In this document: positions 49,984 to 57,362 of the stretch, piece after piece | Layout: every line of letters begins with the position of its first letter | Position numbering within the stretch: the first letter of the stretch is position 1 | Assembly (NCBI GenBank): GCA_963666705.2 | Contig: CAXXKO010000026.1 | Coordinates: 124,001-188,000 of the forward strand | Source of the DNA: G963666705 sp963666705 | Lineage (GTDB): Bacteria; Pseudomonadota; Alphaproteobacteria; CADEGL01 | Length of the DNA: 64,000 nucleotides | Reading direction: 5' to 3' | Program-made: the position numbers and the translations under genes | The notes under the pieces: generated by a model | Seen by the model: only the letters and a program-made list of their open reading frames with translations | Told to the model about the DNA's origin: nothing | Databases searched by the model: none

Positions 49984-50034
49984 GCAGCCCCAGCCGGTTT
50001 GCAGCCGGGCGCCCTTGCACTATTGTCATTGCCC

Positions 50035-50523
50035 ATGCGGAACGGACTCCTCTCCACCTACGCCGGTGCGGTCCGCCCGGAATGGATTGATCCCAACGGG
50101 CACATGAACGTGGCCTACTACACACTTACCTTCGATCACGCGACCAGCGGCCTCTACGATGTCCTGGGGCTCGGCTACGGCGACATCGCGCGTACCGACC
50201 GCTCGGTCTTCGCGGTGGAAATCCATCTCGTCTATCTGCGCGAGCTGAGGGAGGGCGAGCCTATCGCGTTCGCGACACAGCTCCTCGGCCATGACGACAA
50301 GCGGCTACACTACTATCATGAGATGATCCAACCGGAGGAGGGTGTCCTGGCCGCAACCAGTGAGAACATCGGCGTTCACGTGGATATGACGGTGCGCCGC
50401 TCGGTCGCCTTCCCGGACGACGCGAAGACCAAGATCGTGGCCCTTATGGCCGAGCACAGGGCGCTGCCCTGGCCGAAACGGGCGGGACGGGCGATTTCTC
50501 TCGGCGAGGGGTGGCGGGCGTGA
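50035..50523 (+). CDS. Hotdog-fold (4HBT-like) acyl-CoA thioesterase, possibly betainyl-CoA thioesterase-like
   Basis: A 162-residue hotdog thioesterase. RPEWIDPNGHMNVAYYTLTFDHATSG carries the conserved Asp/Asn-Gly-His-Met motif of 4HBT enzymes. VEIHLVYLRELREGEPIAF is the second strand pair, and the C-terminus holds DMTVRRSVAFPDDAK. This combination resembles the carnitine-operon thioesterases acting on betainyl-CoA, but other CoA substrates are possible. The ATG at 50035 is 51 bp after the MITE. Its stop overlaps the pentapeptide gene start (TGATG), so both are coupled. Confidence 0.82.
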   Translation: MRNGLLSTYAGAVRPEWIDPNGHMNVAYYTLTFDHATSGLYDVLGLGYGDIARTDRSVFAVEIHLVYLRELREGEPIAFATQLLGHDDKRLHYYHEMIQPEEGVLAATSENIGVHVDMTVRRSVAFPDDAKTKIVALMAEHRALPWPKRAGRAISLGEGWRA

Positions 50524-51020
50524 TGCGTGCCACCCTTTTGATAGTCCTGGGCCTCGCCCTGGCCCTTGGCCCGGGCGCTGCGCTCGCTGACTGCACGGAC
50601 CTGCCCGAGCCGGGCGTGGACTGGAAACGCTGCCACATGGACCGTAGGGACTTGCAGGGCGTCGATCTCAGCGACGCCAAGCTGCGTGACGCAAGCTTCG
50701 CCCGAACCGACCTTTCGGACAGCATCCTCGTCGGGGCCGATGCCTTTCGGGCCAAGTTCCTGAGCGCCGACCTCTCGAACGCGAACCTCGAAGGCGCGCG
50801 CCTCGCCGAGGCGGACCTTACCAAGGCCGACCTTTCCGGTGCGTCGTTGCGGGACGCGAACCTGCGCCGCGCCCGCCTCTACCGTGCCAACCTGCGCGGC
50901 GCGGACCTGACAGGGGCCCAGATGAAGAAGGCGGAACTGCTCGACGCCGATCTCTCCGGCGCCACCTGGATCGACGGCGAGCGGGTATGCGCGGAGGGCT
51001 CCATCGGCCGCTGCCGCTGA
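50523..51020 (+). CDS. Pentapeptide-repeat protein with signal peptide
   Basis: 165 residues. MRATLLIVLGLALALGPGAALA is a Sec-type signal peptide with an AxA-like cleavage site. The mature part has pentapeptide repeats A(D/N)LxX: DLSDAKLRDASFARTDLSDS, NLEGARLAEADLTKADLSGA and onward to DADLSGATW, which form a right-handed quadrilateral beta-helix. Such proteins often have no enzymatic role. A periplasmic or surface location is inferred from the signal peptide. It lies directly downstream of the thioesterase gene. Confidence 0.88.
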   Translation: MRATLLIVLGLALALGPGAALADCTDLPEPGVDWKRCHMDRRDLQGVDLSDAKLRDASFARTDLSDSILVGADAFRAKFLSADLSNANLEGARLAEADLTKADLSGASLRDANLRRARLYRANLRGADLTGAQMKKAELLDADLSGATWIDGERVCAEGSIGRCR

Positions 51021-51137
51021 TCGACCCGATGCGATCTCGCCGGGAAGGCTAAGATGTCGTTAACCCGTTGGTGTTAGCGTCGTCTGGAATGTGGGTTTCC
51101 ACTTTCTCCACGGCGCTAGATTCGGCGGAACAGACGT

Positions 51138-51596
51138 ATGGCGTATCAAGAAAGCGCACAGAATTCAGTAATCTACGCCAAAGCGGCCATCGAAACGATG
51201 ACGCGTGAAGGGATCGCGGCGACGCCGCCGAACTTCATGATTTGGTACAATTACCACACCGGCCACAATCCGGAACTGTGCCGCACGCTCGACGTGCTGC
51301 TGAGCAATGGCCAGCGGTTCACGGCCGAACGCGGCGCCGAGGTGTTCGAACACTTCTTCGGCACCGATACCGAATCCGCCGCCGTCGAGGCCGTGGGCGC
51401 CCGCATAGAGGCGGCCATCGGCCGCATCATGGCCGCGATCGGTGATGCGGGAGACGACGCCGGAAAATTCGGCGACGCCCTGAAGACATTCTCGGGTCAG
51501 CTCGAGGGTGGCGAGCAGCCCTCGGATCTGCGCGTGGCCATCAGCACCATTCTTCACGAGACGCAGCAGATGGACACTCGCAACAGGCAACTCGAG
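51138..51596 (+). pseudogene. 5' fragment of a GGDEF-type (diguanylate cyclase) gene, cut by IS6
   Basis: Residues read MAYQESAQNSVIYAKAAIETM, GIAATPPNFMIWYNYHTGHNPEL and so on to QQMDTRNRQLEGAV. This is the usual N-terminal region of alphaproteobacterial diguanylate cyclases, rich in helices and preceding the GGDEF domain. No GGDEF domain follows. The frame runs into the IS6 left end at ~51597 and stops at 51725 in IS sequence. Its 3' part was not found elsewhere in the window. Loss of the cyclase domain is expected to abolish c-di-GMP synthesis. Confidence 0.72.
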
Positions 51597-52402
51597 GGCG
51601 CTGTCAGACAAACGCGAACCGGTGTGCAAATTCCGGCAACTGGTAATTTTCACGCCGCCAGCCGGCGCCATTCGGCCAGGGCGGTCGAGCGGTTCTGCTT
51701 GAAAATGTCTCGGCGGTTGAGGTGACGGTCGTGGTTGAAATGATTGTGGATCGAGGCGTGAGCGGAGGTGAACTTCTGCAGGGTCTTGATGTCCCTGAAT
51801 TTCGCCATCGCACGCTCTCATCGTCGAAACGGCTGATGTGAATTTTCGGCCCGGTTGTTGAGCCAGCGTCCACAGGTCTGATTGGCGGTGTTGCCGATCA
51901 CCTTCATCGCTGCCCGGTATGACCGAAGACGATCCGTGACGACCGACTGCGGTCGACCGTAGCGTTTCATCGCACGCTTCAGAAATTTGAGCGCAGCCCT
52001 GCGATCCCGGCGCTTCGTGGCGAACACCTCGAGCACCTCGCCTTCGTGATCGACGGCGCGCCAGAGATAATGCGTCTCGCCATTGATCCGCACGAACACC
52101 TCGTCCAGGTGCCAGCGCCAGCACGAATACGACCCGTGTTGAACGCGACGCTTTCTGATCTCGGCAGCGAACATCGGACCGAACCGGTTCCACCAGAACC
52201 GAACCGTCTCATGGCAGATATCGATGCCGCGCTCGAACAAGAGATCTTCAACCTGCCGCAGCGACAGCGGATAGCGGATATACATCATCACCGTGAGGCG
52301 GATCACCTCCGGCGAGCTGTTGAAATAACGGAACGGATTGCGCATCGCCGGAGGCTACGTACTACCACGCTCCGACTCAAGCCGGTTTGGTCTGACACCG
52401 CC
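51597..52402. mobile_element. IS6-family insertion sequence (degenerate)
   Basis: Left end GGCGCTGTCAGACAAACG, right end with the complement of GGCGGTGTCAGACCAAACC; both have the GTGTCAGAC-type IS6 terminus. About 805 bp with a single transposase on the minus strand. No clear 8-bp duplication could be fixed, so boundaries are approximate. It cuts the GGDEF-type gene. Confidence 0.78.
51650..52345 (-). pseudogene. IS6-family transposase with in-frame TGA
   Basis: 232 codons. MRNPFRYFNSSPEVIRLTVM, LSLRQVEDLLFERGIDICHET and RWHLDEVFVRINGETHYLWRAVD (first catalytic Asp) are followed by SVVTDRLRSYRAAMK (second Asp) and NNRAENSHQPFRR. A TGA at 51818-51820 then interrupts before ERAMAKFRDIKTLQKFTSAH, which relatives carry without a break. 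CGA to TGA is a one-base change (Arg to stop). Everything needed for catalysis except the last 56 residues precedes the stop. The element is probably immobile. Confidence 0.85.
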
Positions 52403-52431
52403 GCCGCGCGAAACTTCAATGAGCTTTCCGA

Positions 52432-52680
52432 TCAAGTCGCGGCCGTCACGGTATGCCACGTCCTCATGGCCTCGCCTCGAAACTGGCGAAGCGTCTTGCG
52501 GGAGATCAGATGGCGCTGGACGTTGAAGGTGTTGTAGATGGCGGCGTGGGTTGAAAGAAACCTCTGGGCTGAATGGGCCGACTTGAAGCGTTGCATTCGT
52601 CGCTCCCTCAGCCGGACCGGCCGATGTGAGTTCTCCGCGCGGTTGTTGCTGCGCCCGCCGGTGACGTGTCTGCCCGGAGA
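52432..52680 (-). pseudogene. C-terminal relic of a second IS6-family transposase
   Basis: On the minus strand the frame reads VTGGRSNNRAENSHRPVRL, then QRFKSAHSAQRFLSTHAAIY and NTFNVQRHLISRKTLRQFRGEAMRTW, ending at TGA 52432-52434. The NNRAENSH motif and the AAIYNTFN segment match the C-terminal third of IS6-type transposases, but differ from the copy next to it. The N-terminal two thirds are missing. It lies between the first IS6 element and the GlpD-like operon, and appears to have removed the downstream gene of that operon. Confidence 0.72.
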
Positions 52681-52727
52681 CCGAGCGCCCGACGCAAACC
52701 GCGCAGGCGCATGCCGATTCCGTTGCC

Positions 52728-52763
52728 TCAGTCCATCAGCCCCGCGTCTCGGATCTCGTTCAT
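52728..52763 (-). pseudogene. 11-codon stub of the gene downstream of the GlpD-like dehydrogenase
   Basis: The ATG at 52763 overlaps the GlpD-like stop (ATGA), a standard coupled start, and reads MNEIRDAGLMD before TGA. The sequence then becomes IS6-derived. This is most simply the 5' end of a next operon gene whose body was lost to the IS6 insertion or deletion. The identity of the lost gene cannot be told. Confidence 0.5.
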
Positions 52764-54409
52764 GGGGTGCTCCCGTCCCCGCGCGAGGACATGGCCTCCG
52801 CCGCGACCGGGTCCGTCACGCAGTCGGGGCCCGTGCCGACCCGGTGCAGGCGCTCGAGGACATGGGCATAGGCCTCGACCTCCTTCCCGATGCGCGCCTC
52901 GTCCCAGCCCAGGAGGTCGGCCACCGTCTGGGCGGCTTTCTGCGCCCCCTCGCGCGCCATGGTTTCGGTCCAGCCCGCGCCGACCCGGCGGAACAGCAGG
53001 TCGGCCAGGGTGACCGGATGCTCCTTCTCCGCCGCCTGGCGCAGATGGGCCAGGCGCGCGCCATCCCAGTGATTGAGCAGGGCCGGCGAATCGGGCGCGG
53101 GATCGAACGGCTTGGCGTCGTACGACAACGCCTGGGGCGACCGCGACGGGGTCAGGCGCGCCTTCACCGCCGCGCAGAGGTCGCGGCCCGACAGGCGATG
53201 GGTGATGATGTTGCCCGCCGTCAGGGCCAGGACGCCGGGCATGCCGTCTTCCGCAAGGTCGTGGATCCGCCGGCCGCGCGCGCCCATGGAATCCTCCGGG
53301 TCGGTGGTCTGCGGCCGCACCCCGGCCCAGGTGAAGCAGAGGTCCGAGCGGGTCAGTCCGCCCAGGCCGGGCATCAGGTGGTTCGCCCCGTCGAGCAGGT
53401 AGTCGATCTCGTCGTCCGTCGCGCGCACCTCGTCCTCGTCGCCCTCGAACAGGGTGTCCGTCGGCCCGATGAAGTGCATGTTCCGCCAGGGGTAGATGTA
53501 GAAGGGGTTGTCGTCGCGCAACTCGGTGAAAACGCCCTGGCCGCGGCATTCGTCGGGCAGCTTGACCATGATGTGGGCGCCCTTGGTGCCGGTGACCCGG
53601 CGCCTGGCCCCATCGGCGGCCAGCCGGTTGACCCGGTCTATCCACATCCCCGTGGTGTTGAGCACCAGGGGCGCACGCGCGGTCGCCGTGCCGGCTTCTC
53701 CGGCCGCATCGGACATCGTCACGGCCCAGCGCCCGTCCGCTTCCCGTTCCAAGCCCTCGACCGGGGTGTAATTGCGCACCACCGCCCCGAGGCGTTCGGC
53801 ATCCAACACGGTGTCCAGGCAGATCCGCTCGGGCCATTCGAAACGGTACTCACGATAGCTTACGAGGCCGCTCAGCTTGTCCGCGTCGCGCAGATATCGG
53901 ATCAGGGGCTGGTCCATGAACTCCGATCGCCTGTAGCGCTGGACCTCCAGGGGCACTTCCTTCGGCCCCAACAGCTTCAGCATCCCGAAGGCGGCGGAGA
54001 GGTGCCAGGCCCGGTACTTGCAGCCCTTCCAGACCGGCACGTAGAAGGTCTCCGGGCTCAACCGGGCGCGCATGGTCCCGGCAATCTGCGCCCGGCAGGT
54101 CATGGCCTCGCGCGCGCGCTGGCAGCCTGAGAGAAACATCTTCGGGTCGGCGAGGAACTTGAGCACCGGGGAATGCCCCGAGACGACGTAGGGGCGGCCT
54201 TCCCCCGGCTCCATATAGCGCAGGCCGCAGTGGAGCGAGCGTCCCGAACGGCTGCTCGAGCCCGAGCCGAAATCGCCCTTGTCGACCAGCAGGACCGCAT
54301 AGCCCTCCGCCGAAAGGTGCTGGGCCGCGCTCGACCCGACGACGCCACCGCCCATGACGACGACGTCGAAGGTCCGGCCGTTCAGTGATTCGAGGCTCGA
54401 TCTCGCCAT
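52760..54409 (-). CDS. FAD-dependent glycerol-3-phosphate dehydrogenase-like protein (GlpD/DAO family)
   Basis: A 549-residue FAD oxidoreductase. TFDVVVMGGGVVGSSAAQHLSAEG is the FAD Rossmann motif, and GDFGSGSSSRSGRSLHCGLRYMEPG is the GlpD-type segment after it. It continues with VVRNYTPVEGLEREADGRW, VLNTTGMWIDRVNRLA and RRVTGTKGAHIMVKLP. YIYPWRNMHFIGPTDTLFEG and CFTWAGVRPQT are GlpD hallmarks, and the C-terminal domain has HLRQAAEKEHPVTLADLLFRRVG. GlpD feeds glycerol-3-phosphate electrons to quinone; related DAO proteins use other substrates, so glpD itself is not claimed. The ATG at 54409 begins MARSSLES. It is the first gene of a truncated operon. Confidence 0.85.
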   Translation of the reverse strand: MARSSLESLNGRTFDVVVMGGGVVGSSAAQHLSAEGYAVLLVDKGDFGSGSSSRSGRSLHCGLRYMEPGEGRPYVVSGHSPVLKFLADPKMFLSGCQRAREAMTCRAQIAGTMRARLSPETFYVPVWKGCKYRAWHLSAAFGMLKLLGPKEVPLEVQRYRRSEFMDQPLIRYLRDADKLSGLVSYREYRFEWPERICLDTVLDAERLGAVVRNYTPVEGLEREADGRWAVTMSDAAGEAGTATARAPLVLNTTGMWIDRVNRLAADGARRRVTGTKGAHIMVKLPDECRGQGVFTELRDDNPFYIYPWRNMHFIGPTDTLFEGDEDEVRATDDEIDYLLDGANHLMPGLGGLTRSDLCFTWAGVRPQTTDPEDSMGARGRRIHDLAEDGMPGVLALTAGNIITHRLSGRDLCAAVKARLTPSRSPQALSYDAKPFDPAPDSPALLNHWDGARLAHLRQAAEKEHPVTLADLLFRRVGAGWTETMAREGAQKAAQTVADLLGWDEARIGKEVEAYAHVLERLHRVGTGPDCVTDPVAAEAMSSRGDGSTP

Positions 54410-54614
54410 GTCACGCTCCTGGACATTGTGTTTGCGTCGGCCGTCAGCGACGCGTTCATGATCGGCCTCCTCTTTGGTGTTGGTCGGGTTGGTCCGCCGC
54501 GGCGGTACTGGGAAAGGCGTGCGGTCCGGGCCGGAAGGCATGAGTAGCCGGGCGCTCGCGCAGGTGGTGGATGATCTGCCCCTCTTATATATGCGGCCCA
54601 GATGCCAGTCTCCA

Positions 54615-54675
54615 ACTCCGCAAATGGACCCCGTTAGGGGGTCCGGTCAAGTGTTGAGGCGGTTGCTTGCGGAGT
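54615..54675. promoter_or_regulatory. Nested inverted repeats in the divergent GlpD-like/NHL intergenic region
   Basis: The outer pair is ACTCCGCAA (54615-54623) and TTGCGGAGT (54667-54675). Inside is a strong hairpin, GGACCCC (54626-54632), loop GTTAG, GGGGTCC (54638-54644). The whole 319-bp gap 54410-54728 shows no other gene. An operator, an RNA hairpin or an insertion-sequence end are all possible. Confidence 0.4.
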
Positions 54676-54728
54676 CGAAGAATGAGACAGTTTGCGCACG
54701 ACCTGTGGCGTCAAGGAGAGGGACATCG

Positions 54729-55727
54729 GTGGCCATCGGACCACACAAGATGGAATACGAGGTGCTCGAGGGGTGGGAGCGGCTGCCCGAAGGCTGGTCG
54801 TTCGTCGAGGTCGCGGGCGTCGCCGTCGATTCACACGACCGCGTCTACGTCTTCAACCGTGGCGAGCACCCGGTGATGGTCTTCGACAAGGAAGGAAAGT
54901 TCCTCGATGCATGGGGGGAGGACATATTCACGAACGCCCATGGCATTCACATCGACGCGGACGACAATATCTTTTGCGCCGACCACTACGACCATACGGT
55001 GCGCAAATTCACCACCGACGGCGCGTTGTCGATGACGCTGGGCGATACCGAGAATCCTTCGGACACCGGTTTCAAGCGGGGCGAGAGTCCGGTCTGCTGC
55101 TCTGCCGGGCCGTTCAACATGGTCACCAACATGGCCGTCGGCCCCGATGGCGATCTCTTCGTCTCGGATGGCTACGGCAACGCACGGGTGCACCGCTTTA
55201 CCGCCCAAGGCCAGCTCAAGGCGTCGTGGGGCGAGCCGGGGAGCGGGCCGGGTCAGTTCAACCTGCCGCACGCCATCGCCGTCGATCGCGGCGGTCGCGT
55301 TCTGGTGGCCGACCGGGAGAACTCCCGCATTCAGATCTTCTCCGGCGAGGGTGAGGTCCTCGATATCTGGACCTGGGTCAACCGGCCGGACGACCTCTTC
55401 ATCGACAAAGACGACAATCTCTACATTGCCGAGCTCGGCTGGACGATGCCGGTTCCCTCGTTCCCGGAATTCCGACTGATGCAATTGCCGCCCGTGGGCC
55501 ATGACCCGATCGCGCGCGTGACGATCTGCGATCTCGACGGCAACGTGAGAGCGCGCATCGGTGGCCCCAATCCGGTCCTGCCCGGCAATTTCATCGCGCC
55601 GCACGGCATCTGGGCGGATTCCCGCGGCGATTTCTACGTCGGCGAAGTCGTGAAGGCGACGCGCGCGATCGAGCGTTTCGCCCCGATGACCGCCCACTCC
55701 TTCCAGAAATTCATCCGCTCCGGCTGA
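54729..55727 (+). CDS. NHL-repeat beta-propeller protein (peptidyl-alpha-hydroxyglycine lyase-like)
   Basis: A 332-residue beta-propeller with repeated NHL-type units: VEVAGVAVDSHDRVYVFNRG, NAHGIHIDADDNIFCADHYD, VTNMAVGPDGDLFVSDGYGN, LPHAIAVDRGGRVLVADREN and APHGIWADSRGDFYVGEVV. The GWERLPEGWSF start and the FNRGEHPVMVFD segment match bacterial proteins annotated as peptidyl-alpha-hydroxyglycine alpha-amidating lyase-like. Zinc/calcium ligands of the true enzyme cannot be checked by eye. GTG 54729 has AAGGAG nine bases upstream; ATG 54750 lacks one. No signal peptide. The biochemical role is unknown. Confidence 0.75.
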   Translation: MAIGPHKMEYEVLEGWERLPEGWSFVEVAGVAVDSHDRVYVFNRGEHPVMVFDKEGKFLDAWGEDIFTNAHGIHIDADDNIFCADHYDHTVRKFTTDGALSMTLGDTENPSDTGFKRGESPVCCSAGPFNMVTNMAVGPDGDLFVSDGYGNARVHRFTAQGQLKASWGEPGSGPGQFNLPHAIAVDRGGRVLVADRENSRIQIFSGEGEVLDIWTWVNRPDDLFIDKDDNLYIAELGWTMPVPSFPEFRLMQLPPVGHDPIARVTICDLDGNVRARIGGPNPVLPGNFIAPHGIWADSRGDFYVGEVVKATRAIERFAPMTAHSFQKFIRSG

Positions 55728-55824
55728 CAGGCGCGCGAACGCGGGCACGAACCGAACAGCGTGCCGCGAAGGCGTGATATCGGGCGCCTGGAAGGCGAGC
55801 TGGATGGTGCGACTGACGTCGCTG

Positions 55825-55876
55825 GCGGTGTCAGGCCAAACCGTCTCGAGCCGGAGCGTGGCAGTACGTAGCCGCC
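55825..55876 (+). repeat. Relic of an IS6-family terminal region
   Basis: About 50 bp (GGTGTCAGGCCAAACCGTCT onward to GCAGTACGTAGCC) match the right end of the IS6 element at 52350-52402, in inverse orientation, with a few differences. No transposase follows, so this is a solo end or deletion remnant. Confidence 0.7.
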
Positions 55877-55967
55877 CTGGCCGAGTGGCGTGGACTGATG
55901 GCCCGAGAATCGCCGCCATTGGCGTTTTGATGTCTTGCGAATTTAGTCTGGTAGAGCCGATTTTTAG

Positions 55968-56021
55968 GGCACACTCCGATAAAGGTATAACAGTACTATT
56001 ATACCTTTATCGGAGTGTGCC
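55968..56021. repeat. Perfect 23-bp inverted repeat with 8-bp spacer
   Basis: GGCACACTCCGATAAAGGTATAA (read from 55968, left arm) is the exact complement of the right arm 55999-56021, with an 8-base spacer CAGTACTA. It is AT-richer than its surroundings. It could be two abutting inverted transposon ends, an operator, or a recombination site. Confidence 0.75.
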
Positions 56022-56269
56022 ATGCCGGATCTGGCTAAATCAGTCCTGGTGTGGGCGGCGACGTAACGGAGGCGGTGCCAGCTCGAGCGGTACACGGCGC
56101 GGGACAGCGGCGGAGCACGGGCGGCGCGATTCATTTCGGTAGTGGCGAAAGGGGTAGGAGGGTACGGGCGTCGGTCGCCCGGAGTGAGGGATGGTGCGTG
56201 GCGGCCAGGCCTGCCGGGCAACGCGCCAGGGTGTGGCCCAGGCCACAAACAGCGATACGGAGGCACCGT

Positions 56270-57343
56270 ATGACCCTCTCCGCCCACCGCTGGCTCATGA
56301 CGGCCGCCCAGGCTCCCTTCAGCCGCGAGGGGTTCGAGCCGGGCGAGCCCGGCGCGGGCGAGGTTGTGGTCGAGATCGCCGGCTGCGGCGTGTGCCATAC
56401 GGACCTCGGCTTCTATTACGACGGCGTGCGCGTCAACCACCCGCTGCCGCTCGCGCTCGGGCACGAGATCAGCGGCCGTGTCGTCGCGGCGGGCGAAGGC
56501 GCTGCCGTCTGGATGGGACGCGCGGTCATCGTCCCCGCCGTCATCCCTTGCGGCCAGTGCGATCTATGCCGGCGCGGGCGCGGGACCATCTGCCGCGGCC
56601 AGAAGATGCCCGGAAACGACATCCATGGCGGCTTCGCGAGCCATGTGAGCGTGCCGGCTTACGGGCTGTGCCCGGTGGACGAAGCGCGGCTCGCGGCGGC
56701 GGGCCTCGCGCTCGCCGATGTCTCGGTGGTTGCGGACGCCGTCACCACGCCCTACCAGGTGGCCACCCAAGCCGGCGTCGCGCCGGGGAGCCTGGCCGTC
56801 GTCGTTGGCGTCGGCGGCATCGGCGGCTATGCCGTGCAGGTCGCGCGCGCGCTCGGCGCCACCGTCGTCGCCATCGATATCGATCCCGCCAAGCTCGCGG
56901 CCATGACGGGCCATGGCGCGGCCCTGACCCTCGATGCGGGGGAGATGGACGGCCGCGCCATGCGCAAGGCGATCGCGGGTTTCGCCGAGGATTCGGGCCT
57001 ACCGGCCACCGAATGGATCGTCTTCGAATGCTCGGGCACCGCCGCCGGCCAGGCGACCGCGTTCGGCCTGCTCACCCACGGCGCCACCCTGTGCGTCGTC
57101 GGCTTCACCATGGCGCGGGTCGAGCTGCGCCTATCGAACCTGATGGCGTTCCACGCCCGGGCCCTCGGCAACTGGGGCTGCCCGCCGGCGCTCTATCCGG
57201 ACGCCCTCGACCTCGTACTCGATAGCAAGGTGGCGCTGGCCCCCTTCGTCGCGCAGCGCCCGCTCGACGAGATCGACGCGGTCTTCGCCGCCGCCCACGC
57301 CCACACCCTCGATCACCGCGCCATCCTCGTCCCCAACGCCTGA
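56270..57343 (+). CDS. had: 6-hydroxycyclohex-1-ene-1-carbonyl-CoA dehydrogenase
   Basis: A 357-residue medium-chain zinc dehydrogenase. The catalytic-zinc motif is GCGVCHTDLGFYYDGV with LALGHEISGRVVAAGEGA. The structural-zinc cysteines lie in CGQCDLCRRGRGTIC, and the NAD motif is VVGVGGIGGYAVQVARALG. In Thauera-type anaerobic benzoyl-CoA degradation Had oxidises 6-hydroxycyclohex-1-ene-1-carbonyl-CoA. The next genes are oah, dch and bcrCBAD, which makes this assignment firm. ACGGAGG lies upstream of the ATG at 56270. The gene ends at TGA, and MITE copy 2 begins 70 bases later. Confidence 0.92.
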   Translation: MTLSAHRWLMTAAQAPFSREGFEPGEPGAGEVVVEIAGCGVCHTDLGFYYDGVRVNHPLPLALGHEISGRVVAAGEGAAVWMGRAVIVPAVIPCGQCDLCRRGRGTICRGQKMPGNDIHGGFASHVSVPAYGLCPVDEARLAAAGLALADVSVVADAVTTPYQVATQAGVAPGSLAVVVGVGGIGGYAVQVARALGATVVAIDIDPAKLAAMTGHGAALTLDAGEMDGRAMRKAIAGFAEDSGLPATEWIVFECSGTAAGQATAFGLLTHGATLCVVGFTMARVELRLSNLMAFHARALGNWGCPPALYPDALDLVLDSKVALAPFVAQRPLDEIDAVFAAAHAHTLDHRAILVPNA

Positions 57344-57362
57344 GCAAGGGAGGCAGATAGTC

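Larger units (their letters stand above)
55728..56269. other. 542-bp gene-free region with IS6 end relic and a long palindrome
   Basis: No gene with a credible start was found between the NHL gene and had. The region holds an IS6 end relic (55825-55876) and a 23-bp perfect inverted repeat (55968-56021). The part after the palindrome is GC-rich with no recognised element. The had promoter probably lies in 56022-56260, but no -35/-10 pair was convincing. Confidence 0.6.

Noticed and set aside
49716..50125. Small ORFs inside the MITE copies (for example MPYDGAPRFPARR)
   Set aside because: They occur in both orientations in the palindromic element and have no family or ribosome site.
55774..56464. 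Small ORFs with AHSDKG(I)...VLLYLYRSVP on both strands near 56000
   Set aside because: They arise from the perfect inverted repeat itself and have no other support.
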